From: Syntrophobacter sp963666995
Lineage (GTDB): Bacteria; Desulfobacterota; Syntrophobacteria; Syntrophobacterales; Syntrophobacteraceae
Reading direction: 5' to 3'
DNA: 64,000 bases
NCBI GenBank assembly: GCA_963666995.1
Contig: OY762941.1
Coordinates: forward strand, 2,418,001-2,482,000
The first letter of the stretch is position 1, and each line of letters opens with the position of its first letter. The notes below the pieces were generated by a model, which worked only from the letters and a program-made list of their open reading frames with translations, made no database searches and was not told the origin of the DNA. This document shows positions 52,065 through 60,539 of this stretch, in pieces. The position numbers and the translations under genes were made by a program.

Positions 52065-53216
52065 ATGATCAATTGGTTCAAACGAAAGAAGAAAAAGACG
52101 GATATCCCTCAGGAGGAAGACCTCGATCGAACGGCCGAACAAGAGCAACCCGAACAGCACGAGCCTGAGGCCGAGCCCGAGGCTGCTCCGGAGGCTTTGA
52201 CTGAGGCTCCTGAAGAGGTCGAACCCCTGGAAGAAATGGAATTCCCTGCTGAAATGGACGAGGAACCGGAAGAGGAAGCCGGGGAACCGGAGGCTGTCCG
52301 GGAGAAGGGGCGGTTTTTCAAGAAGTTGAGGGAGCGCCTGCACAAGACGCGCGAGCGGTTCGCCACCCGCATCGACCGGCTGGTGCTCGGCAAGAAGAAG
52401 ATCGATATGGACCTGCTGGATGAACTGGAGGAGGTCCTCATCACCTCGGACCTCGGCGTTCAAACCACTCAGGTCCTCCTCGACAAAGTTGCCCAAAGAA
52501 TCAAACGGCAGGAATTGAGCGACCCGGAGAAGCTTCGGGACCAGTTGCGCGAAGAAATCGCGGCGATCCTTTCGGTTCCCGCTCCGGCGTGGAACCCGCG
52601 GTCCGCGCGTCCTTTCGTGGTCATGGTGATCGGGGTGAACGGCGTCGGCAAAACGACCACCATCGGCAAGCTCGCTCACCACCTGAAGGATGAGGGCCTC
52701 AAGGTGATGCTGGTCGCCGGGGATACGTTCCGCGCCGCCGCGGTCGAGCAGTTGAGCCTGTGGGGGGAGCGGGTCGGCGTTCCCGTCGTGAAGCAAAAGA
52801 GCGGCTCGGATCCGTCCGCGGTTGCCTTTGACGCCATGGATGCCGCCGTGGCAAGAGACATGGACGTGGTCCTGCTTGACACTGCCGGGCGCATGCACAC
52901 CAAGGTGAACCTCATGGAAGAACTGAAGAAGGTGCATCGGGTGGTCAACAAGAAGAACTCTGAAGCCCCTCACGAGATCCTGCTCGTCCTCGACGCTTCG
53001 ACCGGCCAGAATGCCCTGTCGCAGGCGAGGCTCTTCAAGGAACAAATCGGAGTGACGGGCCTGATCCTGACCAAGCTCGACGGGACGGCCAAAGGTGGGA
53101 TCATTGTCGCGATAAGCGATGAGCTGCAGCTTCCGGTCCGTTTCATCGGCATAGGCGAAAGCCTGGACGACCTGCGGCCTTTCGATCCGGAGGAATTCAC
53201 GCAGGCCTTGTTCTGA
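52065..53216 (+). CDS. ftsY: Signal recognition particle receptor FtsY
   Basis: The 383-residue protein starts MINWFKRKKKK, has a long acidic A domain (about residues 18-80, rich in Glu and Pro), an N domain (helices to about 170), and the SRP GTPase G domain with G1 GVNGVGKTTTIGKLA, DTFRAAAVEQL, DTAGR and the G4 region TKLDGTAKGG. FtsY receives ribosome-SRP complexes at the inner membrane. ATG 52065 has an AAGGAA site 11 bp upstream. A repeat cluster follows. Confidence 0.97.
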   Translation: MINWFKRKKKKTDIPQEEDLDRTAEQEQPEQHEPEAEPEAAPEALTEAPEEVEPLEEMEFPAEMDEEPEEEAGEPEAVREKGRFFKKLRERLHKTRERFATRIDRLVLGKKKIDMDLLDELEEVLITSDLGVQTTQVLLDKVAQRIKRQELSDPEKLRDQLREEIAAILSVPAPAWNPRSARPFVVMVIGVNGVGKTTTIGKLAHHLKDEGLKVMLVAGDTFRAAAVEQLSLWGERVGVPVVKQKSGSDPSAVAFDAMDAAVARDMDVVLLDTAGRMHTKVNLMEELKKVHRVVNKKNSEAPHEILLVLDASTGQNALSQARLFKEQIGVTGLILTKLDGTAKGGIIVAISDELQLPVRFIGIGESLDDLRPFDPEEFTQALF

Positions 53217-53231
53217 TCGAACAGGCCCACG

Positions 53232-53470
53232 TCTAAGATTCCCGCCCAGCCCCTCCCGCCAAGGGAGAGGAATTGAGTTTGACTCCTCCCCCTTGAGGGG
53301 GAGGTCGGGAGGGGATGTGAGGGGTGACACGGACAACTCGGTGTCCGTGCGCGAAGCGCAAGAGATTCGGAGGATAGACTCTGGAATCGCGGCGGCGGAT
53401 TTGGCTGCCCCTCTTGTCCTTACGGACCCAGGCAACGAGTTGCCCGGGCCACCCGCCGGCTATAAGTATG
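53232..53470. repeat. Mosaic intergenic hairpin repeats, element E
   Basis: Same modules and order as at 26.1 kb: CTCCCCCTTGAGGGGGAG hairpin (from 53285), GTGACACGGACAACTCGGTG then TCCGTGCGCGAAGCGC (53325-53361), CCCCTCTTGTCCTTACGGAC (53411-53430) and GGCAACGAGTTGCCCGGGCC. The last module differs from the others by compensatory changes that keep the hairpin (CCAGGCAA/TTGCCCGG in place of CGGATAA/TATCCGG). It lies between ftsY and a convergent VTT gene. Confidence 0.65.
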
Positions 53471-53595
53471 GGCACTCCCGGTCCAAACAGAGGATGGCCG
53501 GGTGTAGCCCATTGAGCGCACAATTTCTCCCGATGTCCGCAGTAGGAATCATTCAGATCAGAAGTAAACCCGCCGTTCCCCATTACCGGGCCCGG

Positions 53596-54288
53596 TCATT
53601 GGGCTTTTCTGAGTCTCTTGATGATTTTGGGGATAAAAAAGGAGAATAGGAACAGACCCACCGAGAAAAAAACCCTCACGGAAATCAGTTGGCCCCAGTT
53701 TCCCGAAGCCCAGATGTCTTTCACGGTTCCGATGAAGAAGGTGAAAATAAAAGTTCCGACGATAATGCCCAGACCGGTGGCCCCGATATAGTCCGTGAAA
53801 CGCACTTTGGTCAGGCCCATTCCGAAGTTCAGGACGGTAAAAGGAAAGTAGATCAGCCGAAGATAGAGAACGGTTGCGAATCCGTTCCGCTCGATGGCGT
53901 CATCGTATTTCTCCAGTTTCCCCCTGGTGAGCGATTCGGCAAATTCCCGCCCCAGGGTCCTGCCGATGGCAAAGGAGATGCTCGCGCCGAGCATGGCCCC
54001 GATCCACACATAGACGAACCCCTGGTAAGCACCGAAAAGCGCCGCGCCGAGCGCCGTCAGAAGCGTGCCCGGGATGAAGACGCATACGCCCGCCGTATAC
54101 ACCAGGATGAACACGAACGGCGCCCAGAATCCGGCCGTGTGCAGGAAGCGCCCGAGCGCTTCCGCCGTGAGGTAGCCTTTCACGGGCGTAAATCTCACCA
54201 CGCACACTGCCCCGGCGACAAACGCGAGCAACACGCATGCCTTGAGATAGGCCCTCTTCCGGCTCGAGCTTTCGATGCCTTCTTCCAT
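53596..54288 (-). CDS. VTT (TVP38/TMEM64-like) membrane protein
   Basis: The 230-residue protein has about six membrane helices with VCVFIPGTLLTALGAALFG, the VTT-domain signature, and LRLIYFPFTVLNFGMGL. Relatives often occur next to or fused with MerA-like flavoproteins, and one is encoded 2.2 kb upstream on the same strand with a glucoamylase gene between. It is the last gene of that minus-strand set. Function of this class is uncertain; lipid flipping or membrane protection is possible. Confidence 0.88.
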   Translation of the reverse strand: MEEGIESSSRKRAYLKACVLLAFVAGAVCVVRFTPVKGYLTAEALGRFLHTAGFWAPFVFILVYTAGVCVFIPGTLLTALGAALFGAYQGFVYVWIGAMLGASISFAIGRTLGREFAESLTRGKLEKYDDAIERNGFATVLYLRLIYFPFTVLNFGMGLTKVRFTDYIGATGLGIIVGTFIFTFFIGTVKDIWASGNWGQLISVRVFFSVGLFLFSFFIPKIIKRLRKAQ

Positions 54289-54368
54289 CTCTTTCTCACT
54301 CCTTCGGTTAACATATCGTCATCCGGTCTTCTGCATCGGGTGAGGTAGTGTGTTCTTTTCGGTTCCCG

Positions 54369-56432
54369 TTACCCGATGCCGCACATGTTGTGGATGGAAT
54401 CGCAGGTTTGCGAGAACAGTTTTTCCATCCAATGCTCTTTTAGAATGTTCGGCATGGCGGACGACCCGCACATAGGGCAGACCTTCATTTCCGCCAGGCG
54501 GGTCAGAACGCGCCGGGTGGAGGCCACGAAAGCGGCGTGGCTCCAGGTGAGCGGCGAGACGGAGATCGGTTCCCCGGTTATCGGGTGAACCTGCTCGGCA
54601 AGAACTCCCGATGGAAGGGCGTGCTCGCTTACCCATTCGAGCAGTTTCAGTGCCTCGGAGAGCCCCGCTTCGTCCCGGGCGATCTCAGTGAGGTAGTCTG
54701 CAAACCACAGGGTGCAGATGAACCATGGGTTTCCCGCGACCTGGTCCGAGATGCGGTAGTACGGGTCGTTTTCATAGCGGGCCATGCCTCCGACACCGGT
54801 GGACACCCACAGCTTTTCTTTGAGAGCGGCCATGGTCGATTGGATTCTCGGGTCATCGGCGGTGTAGAGCCCGAAGGCGAAAAGGCCCCAAAGGCTGGCG
54901 TCGCAGGTTGAATCGACCTGCAGCGTGCCGTCCGGCCCACGGTGGACGCTCCGGCAAAAACGGTTCAGCTCAGGCCTCCAGAGATAACGCGAAGCGGCGT
55001 CCCTGATTTCCGCAGCCGCCTGCTTATAGCGTGCTGCTCTCTCGTCTTCCCCGAAAACGGTGCAAAAAAGAGACGCCGCGGTGAGTCCGCCGAAGACGGT
55101 GCCCACCGTAAAACTGAAAATCCCCCGCTGTTCCTCCCACAGGTCGTAAGACGCATCGGGGAGTCCCGTTTCGCGGTCTCGATAACGGGTCATGAATTCG
55201 GCGGCCCGCTTGATGAGCGGCCTGTAGAAAGGCTTGATGAATTCGAGGTCCCGGTAGCGGACGAAGTGGTTCCACAGGGCCCAGATGACCAGGGCCGTTT
55301 CGTCTTCCTGAATCGGGAGCTGAAGTTGCCCGCCCTGGTACCACGGATGCCAGGACGAGGCCAGCGTTCCGTCCGGGTTATATTTGTGGAGGAAGTACCC
55401 GTCGTTTTCGATCCTTCCGGCGATAAACCGGTAAAAATTCTGGGTGATCAGCGGATAGCCGGCTTCATCCAGGGCATTGGCCGCGAGCGCTCCGTCCCGG
55501 GGCCACACGTACGAGTAAGTGTCCCGGTTGAACTGGACGACGTCGGAATCATTTGCGGCGGTGATGCCTCCTTCCCAGTCGATCTGAGTCCCGAGCACGA
55601 GAAGGCTCCGGTGATAGAGTTCCCGGACGCTCTTCGGCAGATGATCGAGGGGGGCCGTTTCCTTCTCCGCCCAGAGCCGCCAGTAGTATGACGTCCGATC
55701 GATCAGTTTTCCGGTGCCCTTGTACCTGACCCGGCTGTTCAGGCGGCGGATTTCCGGCCAGTCCTGCCCGGCGGCAATCCAGTATGAGGCTTTCCCGTGG
55801 GACCCGCCGGCGACGTTCAAGTGCACGGCTATGACCGAATCCACGGAGCCCTGGGCGACGGAGTTCCCTGAGAGGATGCCGTCTTCAGCGTCTTTGAAGG
55901 TCCCCTCCTTTCCGGTGACCCCCGTGACGCCGACGGCGAATTGAGCGAGCGCCCTGGAACCGTCGGTTTCAGCGTTCGCCAGGAAATAGCGGTCGGCCTT
56001 GTAGTGGACGACGCCGCCCGTAGAGGGATCGAACACGGCGGTGTCCCCCACACTGTTTCCCAGGATGCTGAAGGCCTGGCCGAAAAAGAGCCGGATTTCC
56101 CTTTCCTGAGGCCTCAGGTTCTCGACGTCTATTTCCCTCAAGAAAATGTTTTCATGAAAATCCACGGCATCCCGGCAGTTGATCCGCAGCCCCAATCGTT
56201 CATGGAAAAGGCCGACCTTGGCGACCAGCGTGCCTTCGGCATACCGGAGATCGCGCTTCCAACTGCTTTCCACCCACGAAAATTCCCCATCGACCCAGAC
56301 GCCGAAGCGGCAGTGGTTTCCGTTGAGATGGTTTTCCTGACCCACATGGGGGAAATACAGATCGCGGATGCAGTAGTCCCCGTCGAAGCAAACCAGGAGT
56401 CTTCCATTTCCGAGCGGGATGTCCCGAGGCAT
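54369..56432 (-). CDS. Glycoside hydrolase family 15 glucoamylase-like protein
   Basis: The 687-residue protein has an N-terminal beta-sandwich domain (to about 250) and an (alpha/alpha)6 barrel with YSYVWPRDGALAANALDEAGY, QLPIQEDETALVIWAL and the catalytic-base region ALPSGVLAEQVHP. No signal peptide is present, so it acts in the cytoplasm on glycogen, trehalose or oligosaccharides. The last 50 residues add CPMCGSS and a second Cys pair (TCDSIHNMC), an unusual zinc-ribbon-like tail. It starts 16 bp after the flavoprotein gene and is probably co-transcribed. Confidence 0.9.
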   Translation of the reverse strand: MPRDIPLGNGRLLVCFDGDYCIRDLYFPHVGQENHLNGNHCRFGVWVDGEFSWVESSWKRDLRYAEGTLVAKVGLFHERLGLRINCRDAVDFHENIFLREIDVENLRPQEREIRLFFGQAFSILGNSVGDTAVFDPSTGGVVHYKADRYFLANAETDGSRALAQFAVGVTGVTGKEGTFKDAEDGILSGNSVAQGSVDSVIAVHLNVAGGSHGKASYWIAAGQDWPEIRRLNSRVRYKGTGKLIDRTSYYWRLWAEKETAPLDHLPKSVRELYHRSLLVLGTQIDWEGGITAANDSDVVQFNRDTYSYVWPRDGALAANALDEAGYPLITQNFYRFIAGRIENDGYFLHKYNPDGTLASSWHPWYQGGQLQLPIQEDETALVIWALWNHFVRYRDLEFIKPFYRPLIKRAAEFMTRYRDRETGLPDASYDLWEEQRGIFSFTVGTVFGGLTAASLFCTVFGEDERAARYKQAAAEIRDAASRYLWRPELNRFCRSVHRGPDGTLQVDSTCDASLWGLFAFGLYTADDPRIQSTMAALKEKLWVSTGVGGMARYENDPYYRISDQVAGNPWFICTLWFADYLTEIARDEAGLSEALKLLEWVSEHALPSGVLAEQVHPITGEPISVSPLTWSHAAFVASTRRVLTRLAEMKVCPMCGSSAMPNILKEHWMEKLFSQTCDSIHNMCGIG

Positions 56433-56448
56433 TGCCTTTCCTCCTCCT

Positions 56449-58059
56449 TCAGGTTTTCTTCCCCAGTGTGAGAGTTTTTGAGATTCCGTTGCGAGCTTTC
56501 GTCCACAGACGGTTCCCCCTGGCCTTGAGGTCCGATCGTCGCAGAGCGAGCCAGATGCTCAGGATCTTTTTCACGAGCGGAGTCAGCCTCGTCCGGTTGT
56601 ATTCATCCGCCACTTGCCTGATGGCTTCGGCCTGCGTCGGGTATGGGTGAATTACGCCGGCGATGGCCCCGAGACCGAGTCCCCCCGCCATGGCGAGGCT
56701 TATTTCGTTGATCATCTCTCCCGCATGCCGGGCGACGATGGTGGCTCCGAGGATCCTGTCCGACCCGCGCTGCACGAGCACTTTTACGAATCCTTCCGTT
56801 TCCCCGTCGGCGATGGCGCGATCCACCAGGCCGAAGGATTTTACGAATGCGTCCACCCGGATTCCTTTTTCTCCGGCTTCAGCCTCGGAAAGGCCCACGT
56901 GGGCGATTTCCGGGTCCGTGTAGGTGCACCACGGGATCGTGAGGGCGCTCATCTTTTTGCGGCCAAGGAACAGGGCGTTCTGGATGACGATCCGGGCGGT
57001 GGCGTCAGCCGCGTGCGTGAATTTGTACGGAAGGCAGATATCGCCCGCGGCATAGATCCGGGGGTTGGAAGTCTGGAGGCGGTCGTTTACCGCGACCCCC
57101 TTCGCGGTATCGTATCCGACTCCCGCGGCTTCGAGGCCGAGTTCCTCCACGTTCGGACTGCGGCCCATTCCAAGCAGAATCTCATCGACCACCACGCTTT
57201 CGGACCGGCCGTTTCGTTCAAAGGTGATCCGCTTCCCCTCTCCGGTTAGAGATACCTCGACGAGGCGGGCATTCAGATAGAGTTCAATGCCTTCTTCAAG
57301 GAAGGTCCGTTGGAGGATCCGCGCAGCATCGTAGTCTTCCCGGTTCAGAAGATGATCGTGCTTATGAAAAATAGAGACTTTCGATCCCATGCGCCCGAAG
57401 GCTTGAGCCAGCTCCGAGCCGAGCGGACCGCCCCCGATGACGGCCAGCCGGGAGGGTCGCTGCGTCAGCGAAAAGACCGTTTCATTCGTGAGGTATCCGG
57501 CTTCGGCCAGTCCCTCGATGGGCTGTGCGACGGCCCGTGCTCCCGTCGCGATCAAGGCTTTTTCGAAGCGAAGCGTCTTTTTGTCCACCTCAACCATATC
57601 CTGCCCGGTGAAACGGCCTTCTCCCAGAAACACATCGACCCCAAGGCCCTGGAAACGCACGAGTGAATCGCCCGCGCTGATCTCCGACCTCAGCCTGCGC
57701 ATACGCTCCATCACCGCCGGGAAATCCACTTCAAGCCCATCCGGGATGCGGATGCCGAACCGTCCCGCCGCACGGGCGTCGGCGGCGGCGCGAGAGGACC
57801 GGATGATGCATTTGGAGGGGACACATCCCACGTTGAGACAGTCTCCGCCCAAAAGATGTCTTTCGATGAGGGCCACTCCGGCCCCCAGCCCGGCGGCTCC
57901 GGCCGCGGCCACCAGCCCCGCCGGACCCGCTCCGATCACCACCAGGTCGTAGCGGGGGCGAGGCTCCGGGTTCTTCCAGCCGGGCGGGGAAACGTTCGAA
58001 ACCAGTATGTCGTTGTATCGGTCTTCCGGCAGAACCTTTGGGGTTGCATCGGATTTCAT
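56449..58059 (-). CDS. FAD-dependent disulfide reductase (dihydrolipoamide dehydrogenase/MerA family)
   Basis: The 536-residue protein begins at ATG 58059 after a strong GGAGGA. It has the FAD motif YDLVVIGAGPAGLVAA, the redox disulfide Cys74/Cys79 in GGDCLNVGCVPSK, an NAD-binding domain with LAVIGGGPLGSELAQ and the C-terminal dimer interface with HPYPTQAE. No N-terminal heavy-metal domain and no C-terminal Cys pair are present, so it is not a mercuric reductase. The substrate disulfide is unknown. It heads a minus-strand set with GH15 and VTT genes and diverges from the cobalamin-riboswitch operon. Confidence 0.9.
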   Translation of the reverse strand: MKSDATPKVLPEDRYNDILVSNVSPPGWKNPEPRPRYDLVVIGAGPAGLVAAAGAAGLGAGVALIERHLLGGDCLNVGCVPSKCIIRSSRAAADARAAGRFGIRIPDGLEVDFPAVMERMRRLRSEISAGDSLVRFQGLGVDVFLGEGRFTGQDMVEVDKKTLRFEKALIATGARAVAQPIEGLAEAGYLTNETVFSLTQRPSRLAVIGGGPLGSELAQAFGRMGSKVSIFHKHDHLLNREDYDAARILQRTFLEEGIELYLNARLVEVSLTGEGKRITFERNGRSESVVVDEILLGMGRSPNVEELGLEAAGVGYDTAKGVAVNDRLQTSNPRIYAAGDICLPYKFTHAADATARIVIQNALFLGRKKMSALTIPWCTYTDPEIAHVGLSEAEAGEKGIRVDAFVKSFGLVDRAIADGETEGFVKVLVQRGSDRILGATIVARHAGEMINEISLAMAGGLGLGAIAGVIHPYPTQAEAIRQVADEYNRTRLTPLVKKILSIWLALRRSDLKARGNRLWTKARNGISKTLTLGKKT

Positions 58060-58352
58060 GTGATCCTCCTTATCTCGGACCGGCGCAAACAGCAGAGATG
58101 CAGCGGGCGAGAACATGTTCGAGCGGCCGGGCATTGCCCGTCGAAAGCGCGCGGGCCGCCGGCATTTCCGGACGGCTTTGGTATCAATATAGGTATGCCT
58201 GCGGAACAATGGAACTTCTGTGCTCGCCTCAGGGGAACAATCAAACAGGAAATGCAGGGAGAGAGGGGAGCTGCAGGCCCGGCGTCCGAAAAGCTCTTGA
58301 CAAAAAGGTGATTTTTTGGCCAAGTAGACGCGCACCATTAAGAATCCGTCCT

Positions 58353-58510
58353 TTTCCAGCATCCCGGAACACGGTGAAAATCCGTGGCGGTCCCGCCGCT
58401 GTAATCGGGGATGAGGATTTGCGAAGAGCAAGGCTCGGTCACTTTCGGGGTCCACCTCGAGGGGAAGGCCGCGAGTCCTCAGTTGATCCGAGAGTCAGAA
58501 GACCTGCTGG
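58353..58510 (+). promoter_or_regulatory. Cobalamin riboswitch
   Basis: The conserved cobalamin-aptamer core is clear: GGAACACGGTGAAAATCC (58367-58384) followed by GCGGTCCCGCCGCTGTAA and TCGGG, then downstream GGGGAAGGCCGCGAG and the closing GAGTCAGAAGACCTGCTG. It is oriented toward the small peptide gene at 58623. With the terminator after it, adenosylcobalamin or a related corrinoid should switch expression off. Confidence 0.94.
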
Positions 58511-58542
58511 AGAATACGCGACGGGGTCCCAATGGCAACAGG

Positions 58543-58588
58543 AACCCGGAAAGCCGTACACAGTGTGCGGCTTGTCCGGGTTTTTTTT
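58543..58588 (+). terminator. Riboswitch expression-platform terminator
   Basis: AACCCGGA-AAGCCG pairs with CGGCTT-GTCCGGG around loop TACACAGTGTG, followed by eight T (58581-58588). This strong intrinsic terminator lies 33 bp after the aptamer and 35 bp before the peptide gene, so the riboswitch likely acts by transcription termination. Confidence 0.92.
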
Positions 58589-58622
58589 ATGGAGCCCACC
58601 GCTGTCACGAAAGGAGAAGAAC

Positions 58623-58733
58623 ATGCCGAAGAAAAGGAACATCATTTCGTACCGTCGTCGTTGCCGTGAATCCGCCAACGGAACGGGTTTGTCTCACTAC
58701 ATCCTTTTGACTCCCAAGGCCCCCAGGAAGTAA
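58623..58733 (+). CDS. Short peptide precursor, CbpA-like, substrate of the adjacent radical SAM enzyme
   Basis: The 36-residue peptide starts at ATG 58623 after a strong AAAGGAG seven bases upstream. It is very basic: K3 K4 R5, R11 R12 R13, R15 and R35 K36. It has a single cysteine at 14 (RRRCR), an NGTG turn at 19-22 and HY at 25-26, and ends TPKAPRK. It lies 9 bp before a SPASM radical SAM gene and under a cobalamin riboswitch. This arrangement fits the modified-peptide precursor I recall as CbpA, whose partner enzyme is CbpB. The mature product and its function are unknown to me. It has no signal peptide or transporter nearby. Confidence 0.8.
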   Translation: MPKKRNIISYRRRCRESANGTGLSHYILLTPKAPRK

Positions 58734-58742
58734 GGAAAACCA

Positions 58743-60134
58743 ATGAACACTGCACGAGAACTTCATCCCGCGAGTCTGTACGCCAATACCGGATTCGGGC
58801 CGACCTTCGCGGTCCTTGAGATCGGTTCCCCGGACAAAGTGGCGATTGTGGAACCGGACCTCGCGTACTGGGCACTGGTCGAACGGACCGCCCTGAGCGA
58901 AGCCCTGGCCGGGGAGTTCATCGATGAATTCCGCGGCCGGGCCGAATCGTTCCGCGAGGAGATGAATCGTCTGCGCTTTGAGCTTAAGCCTTCCGCCGTC
59001 TACTTCAATGCCACGGACCGGTGCAATTTCAACTGCGGCTACTGTTACCTGCCCGAGGAAATGCGCCGGAACGGGAAGACCATGACAACGGAAGAGCTGT
59101 GCGGCGCTCTCGATCGTCTCAAGGCCTATTTCCACACGGTCCTGCCCGCCGGGGGGGTACCGCAGCTCATCTTTCACGGCAGCGAACCTCTGATGGCAAA
59201 GGAAGCGGTTTTCAGCGCGATCGAGCGCTTCCGGGACGATTTCGTGTTCGGCCTCCAGACAAACGGGATGCTGCTTGACGATGAGGCGATAGCCTTCCTG
59301 ATGGACCACGGGGTCGGGATCGGGATTTCGCTGGATGCTCCGGACGCCGAAACGGCAAATGCCGTTCGGAAGAACTGGAATGGAGCCGGTGGTTTCGATC
59401 ACGTCGTTTCAGTGATCGAGAAGCTGATTTCCTACCCGGCTTTCAACGTCATCACGACGGTGACCGGAGTAAACGTCCACACCCTGCCTGCCATGGTTAA
59501 CTTCTATCATGAGCGTGGGGTGAAGACGGTGATGTTCAATCCGGTCCGGTGCACGCAGCCGGGCGGGCAGGAACTGAAGCCGGACAACCGGGTGCTGTCG
59601 GAACATTTCTGCAGGGCGCTCGACCGCACCCACGAGCTTTACGCCAAAACGGGCCGCAAGCTTGTGGTCGCCAATTTCGCCAATGTTCTGGCAGGAATCG
59701 TCGGACCGACCGGCAGACGGCTGATGTGCGACATTTCTCCCTGCGGAGGAGGAAGGTGTTTCTTTGCCGTATCGGCCGTCGGGGATGTTTTCCCGTGCAG
59801 CGAATTCATCGGATTTCCCGAATTCAAGGGAGGGAATCTCTACCAGGATGATTTGCCGGCTGTCCTTGCGAGCCCGCCTTTTTCCGCCGTAACGGGGCGG
59901 AAAGCGGAAGACATCGTGCCGTGCGCGGCATGCGCCATCCGGCATTTTTGCGGAGCGCCCTGTCCGGCGGAGGTCCGGGTGGTTTCCGGGACCCTCAACG
60001 CGCCGAGTCCTTACTGCGAGTTCTATGAGGAACAGGTGCGCTATGCCTTCCGAGTGATCGCCGAAGGCCGGGAAGAGGCCTATCTGTGGGACGGCTGGAA
60101 GGAAGAAACCGAGGAAACTTTTTGCTTCAGATAA
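58743..60134 (+). CDS. Radical SAM/SPASM peptide-modifying enzyme, CbpB-like
   Basis: The 463-residue protein has an N-terminal region of about 85 residues, then the radical SAM Fe-S motif CNFNCGYC (C94, C98, C101), GSEP (SAM-binding GGEP-like) and LQTNG. The C-terminal SPASM region has many cysteines: MCDISPCGGGRC, DVFPCSEF, CAACAIRHFCGAPC and PYCEF, enough for two auxiliary clusters. Enzymes of this kind install thioether or carbon-carbon links in ribosomal peptides or mature protein cysteines. It directly follows the 36-residue peptide gene. The name CbpB is from memory. ATG 58743 follows AAGGAAAA. Confidence 0.85.
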   Translation: MNTARELHPASLYANTGFGPTFAVLEIGSPDKVAIVEPDLAYWALVERTALSEALAGEFIDEFRGRAESFREEMNRLRFELKPSAVYFNATDRCNFNCGYCYLPEEMRRNGKTMTTEELCGALDRLKAYFHTVLPAGGVPQLIFHGSEPLMAKEAVFSAIERFRDDFVFGLQTNGMLLDDEAIAFLMDHGVGIGISLDAPDAETANAVRKNWNGAGGFDHVVSVIEKLISYPAFNVITTVTGVNVHTLPAMVNFYHERGVKTVMFNPVRCTQPGGQELKPDNRVLSEHFCRALDRTHELYAKTGRKLVVANFANVLAGIVGPTGRRLMCDISPCGGGRCFFAVSAVGDVFPCSEFIGFPEFKGGNLYQDDLPAVLASPPFSAVTGRKAEDIVPCAACAIRHFCGAPCPAEVRVVSGTLNAPSPYCEFYEEQVRYAFRVIAEGREEAYLWDGWKEETEETFCFR

Positions 60135-60192
60135 AGAAGATGAACCTCTAACCGGTGGGCTTTATCTCTACCAACGCCGGAACCAAGAACGA

Positions 60193-60271
60193 AGATCTCC
60201 CTTCCCTCATGCGGTTGCCTCAAAGCAGGGAACACGCCTGCCCCCCTCGCCCGAGGGGGGAGGGGAGATCT
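60193..60271. repeat. Long inverted repeat after the radical SAM gene
   Basis: Outer arms AGATCTCCCTTCCCTC (60193-60208) and an imperfect complement ending at AGATCT (60266-60271) enclose a perfect hairpin CCCCCCTCG (60241-60249) / CGAGGGGGG (60252-60260). It could end transcription of the peptide operon or be a non-autonomous mobile element. The flanking gap (60135-60539) has no gene. Confidence 0.5.
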
Positions 60272-60366
60272 TCCTGCCTCCTGCCGGGGATGTGCCGATA
60301 TCACCCCTTTCCCATGATAGCATTCAAGAATGCAATGATCCGGTCGAGTACTGTCGATCCGCGCTC

Positions 60367-60395
60367 TTGTGCGGGTTGTCGATCCGGCATATTAT
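60367..60395 (+). promoter_or_regulatory. Candidate sigma-70 promoter for the thioesterase gene
   Basis: TTGTGC (60367-60372), a 17-bp spacer and TATTAT (60390-60395) lie about 145 bp before the PaaI-type gene. The -10 is good, the -35 weak. Confidence 0.4.
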
Positions 60396-60539
60396 GCTGC
60401 GCGGAGTCGATGGCACCGGACAGCGGGCGCGACAGATGCGCGGAATTGCCGCGAGGGCCGGTTCACGTCGTATACGCTGTGTGCGGGGAATGGATATCAG
60501 CCTGCCGACCAAACTCAGAGAGGAGGACCATCCAGTAAT

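Noticed and set aside
21993..53470. CRISPR array from recurring short repeats
   Set aside because: The repeats are dispersed over 30 kb as mosaic hairpins, not regular direct repeats with unique spacers, and no cas genes are seen.
56449..58059. Mercuric reductase
   Set aside because: No heavy-metal domain and no C-terminal Cys pair; only the general flavoprotein disulfide reductase fold is supported.
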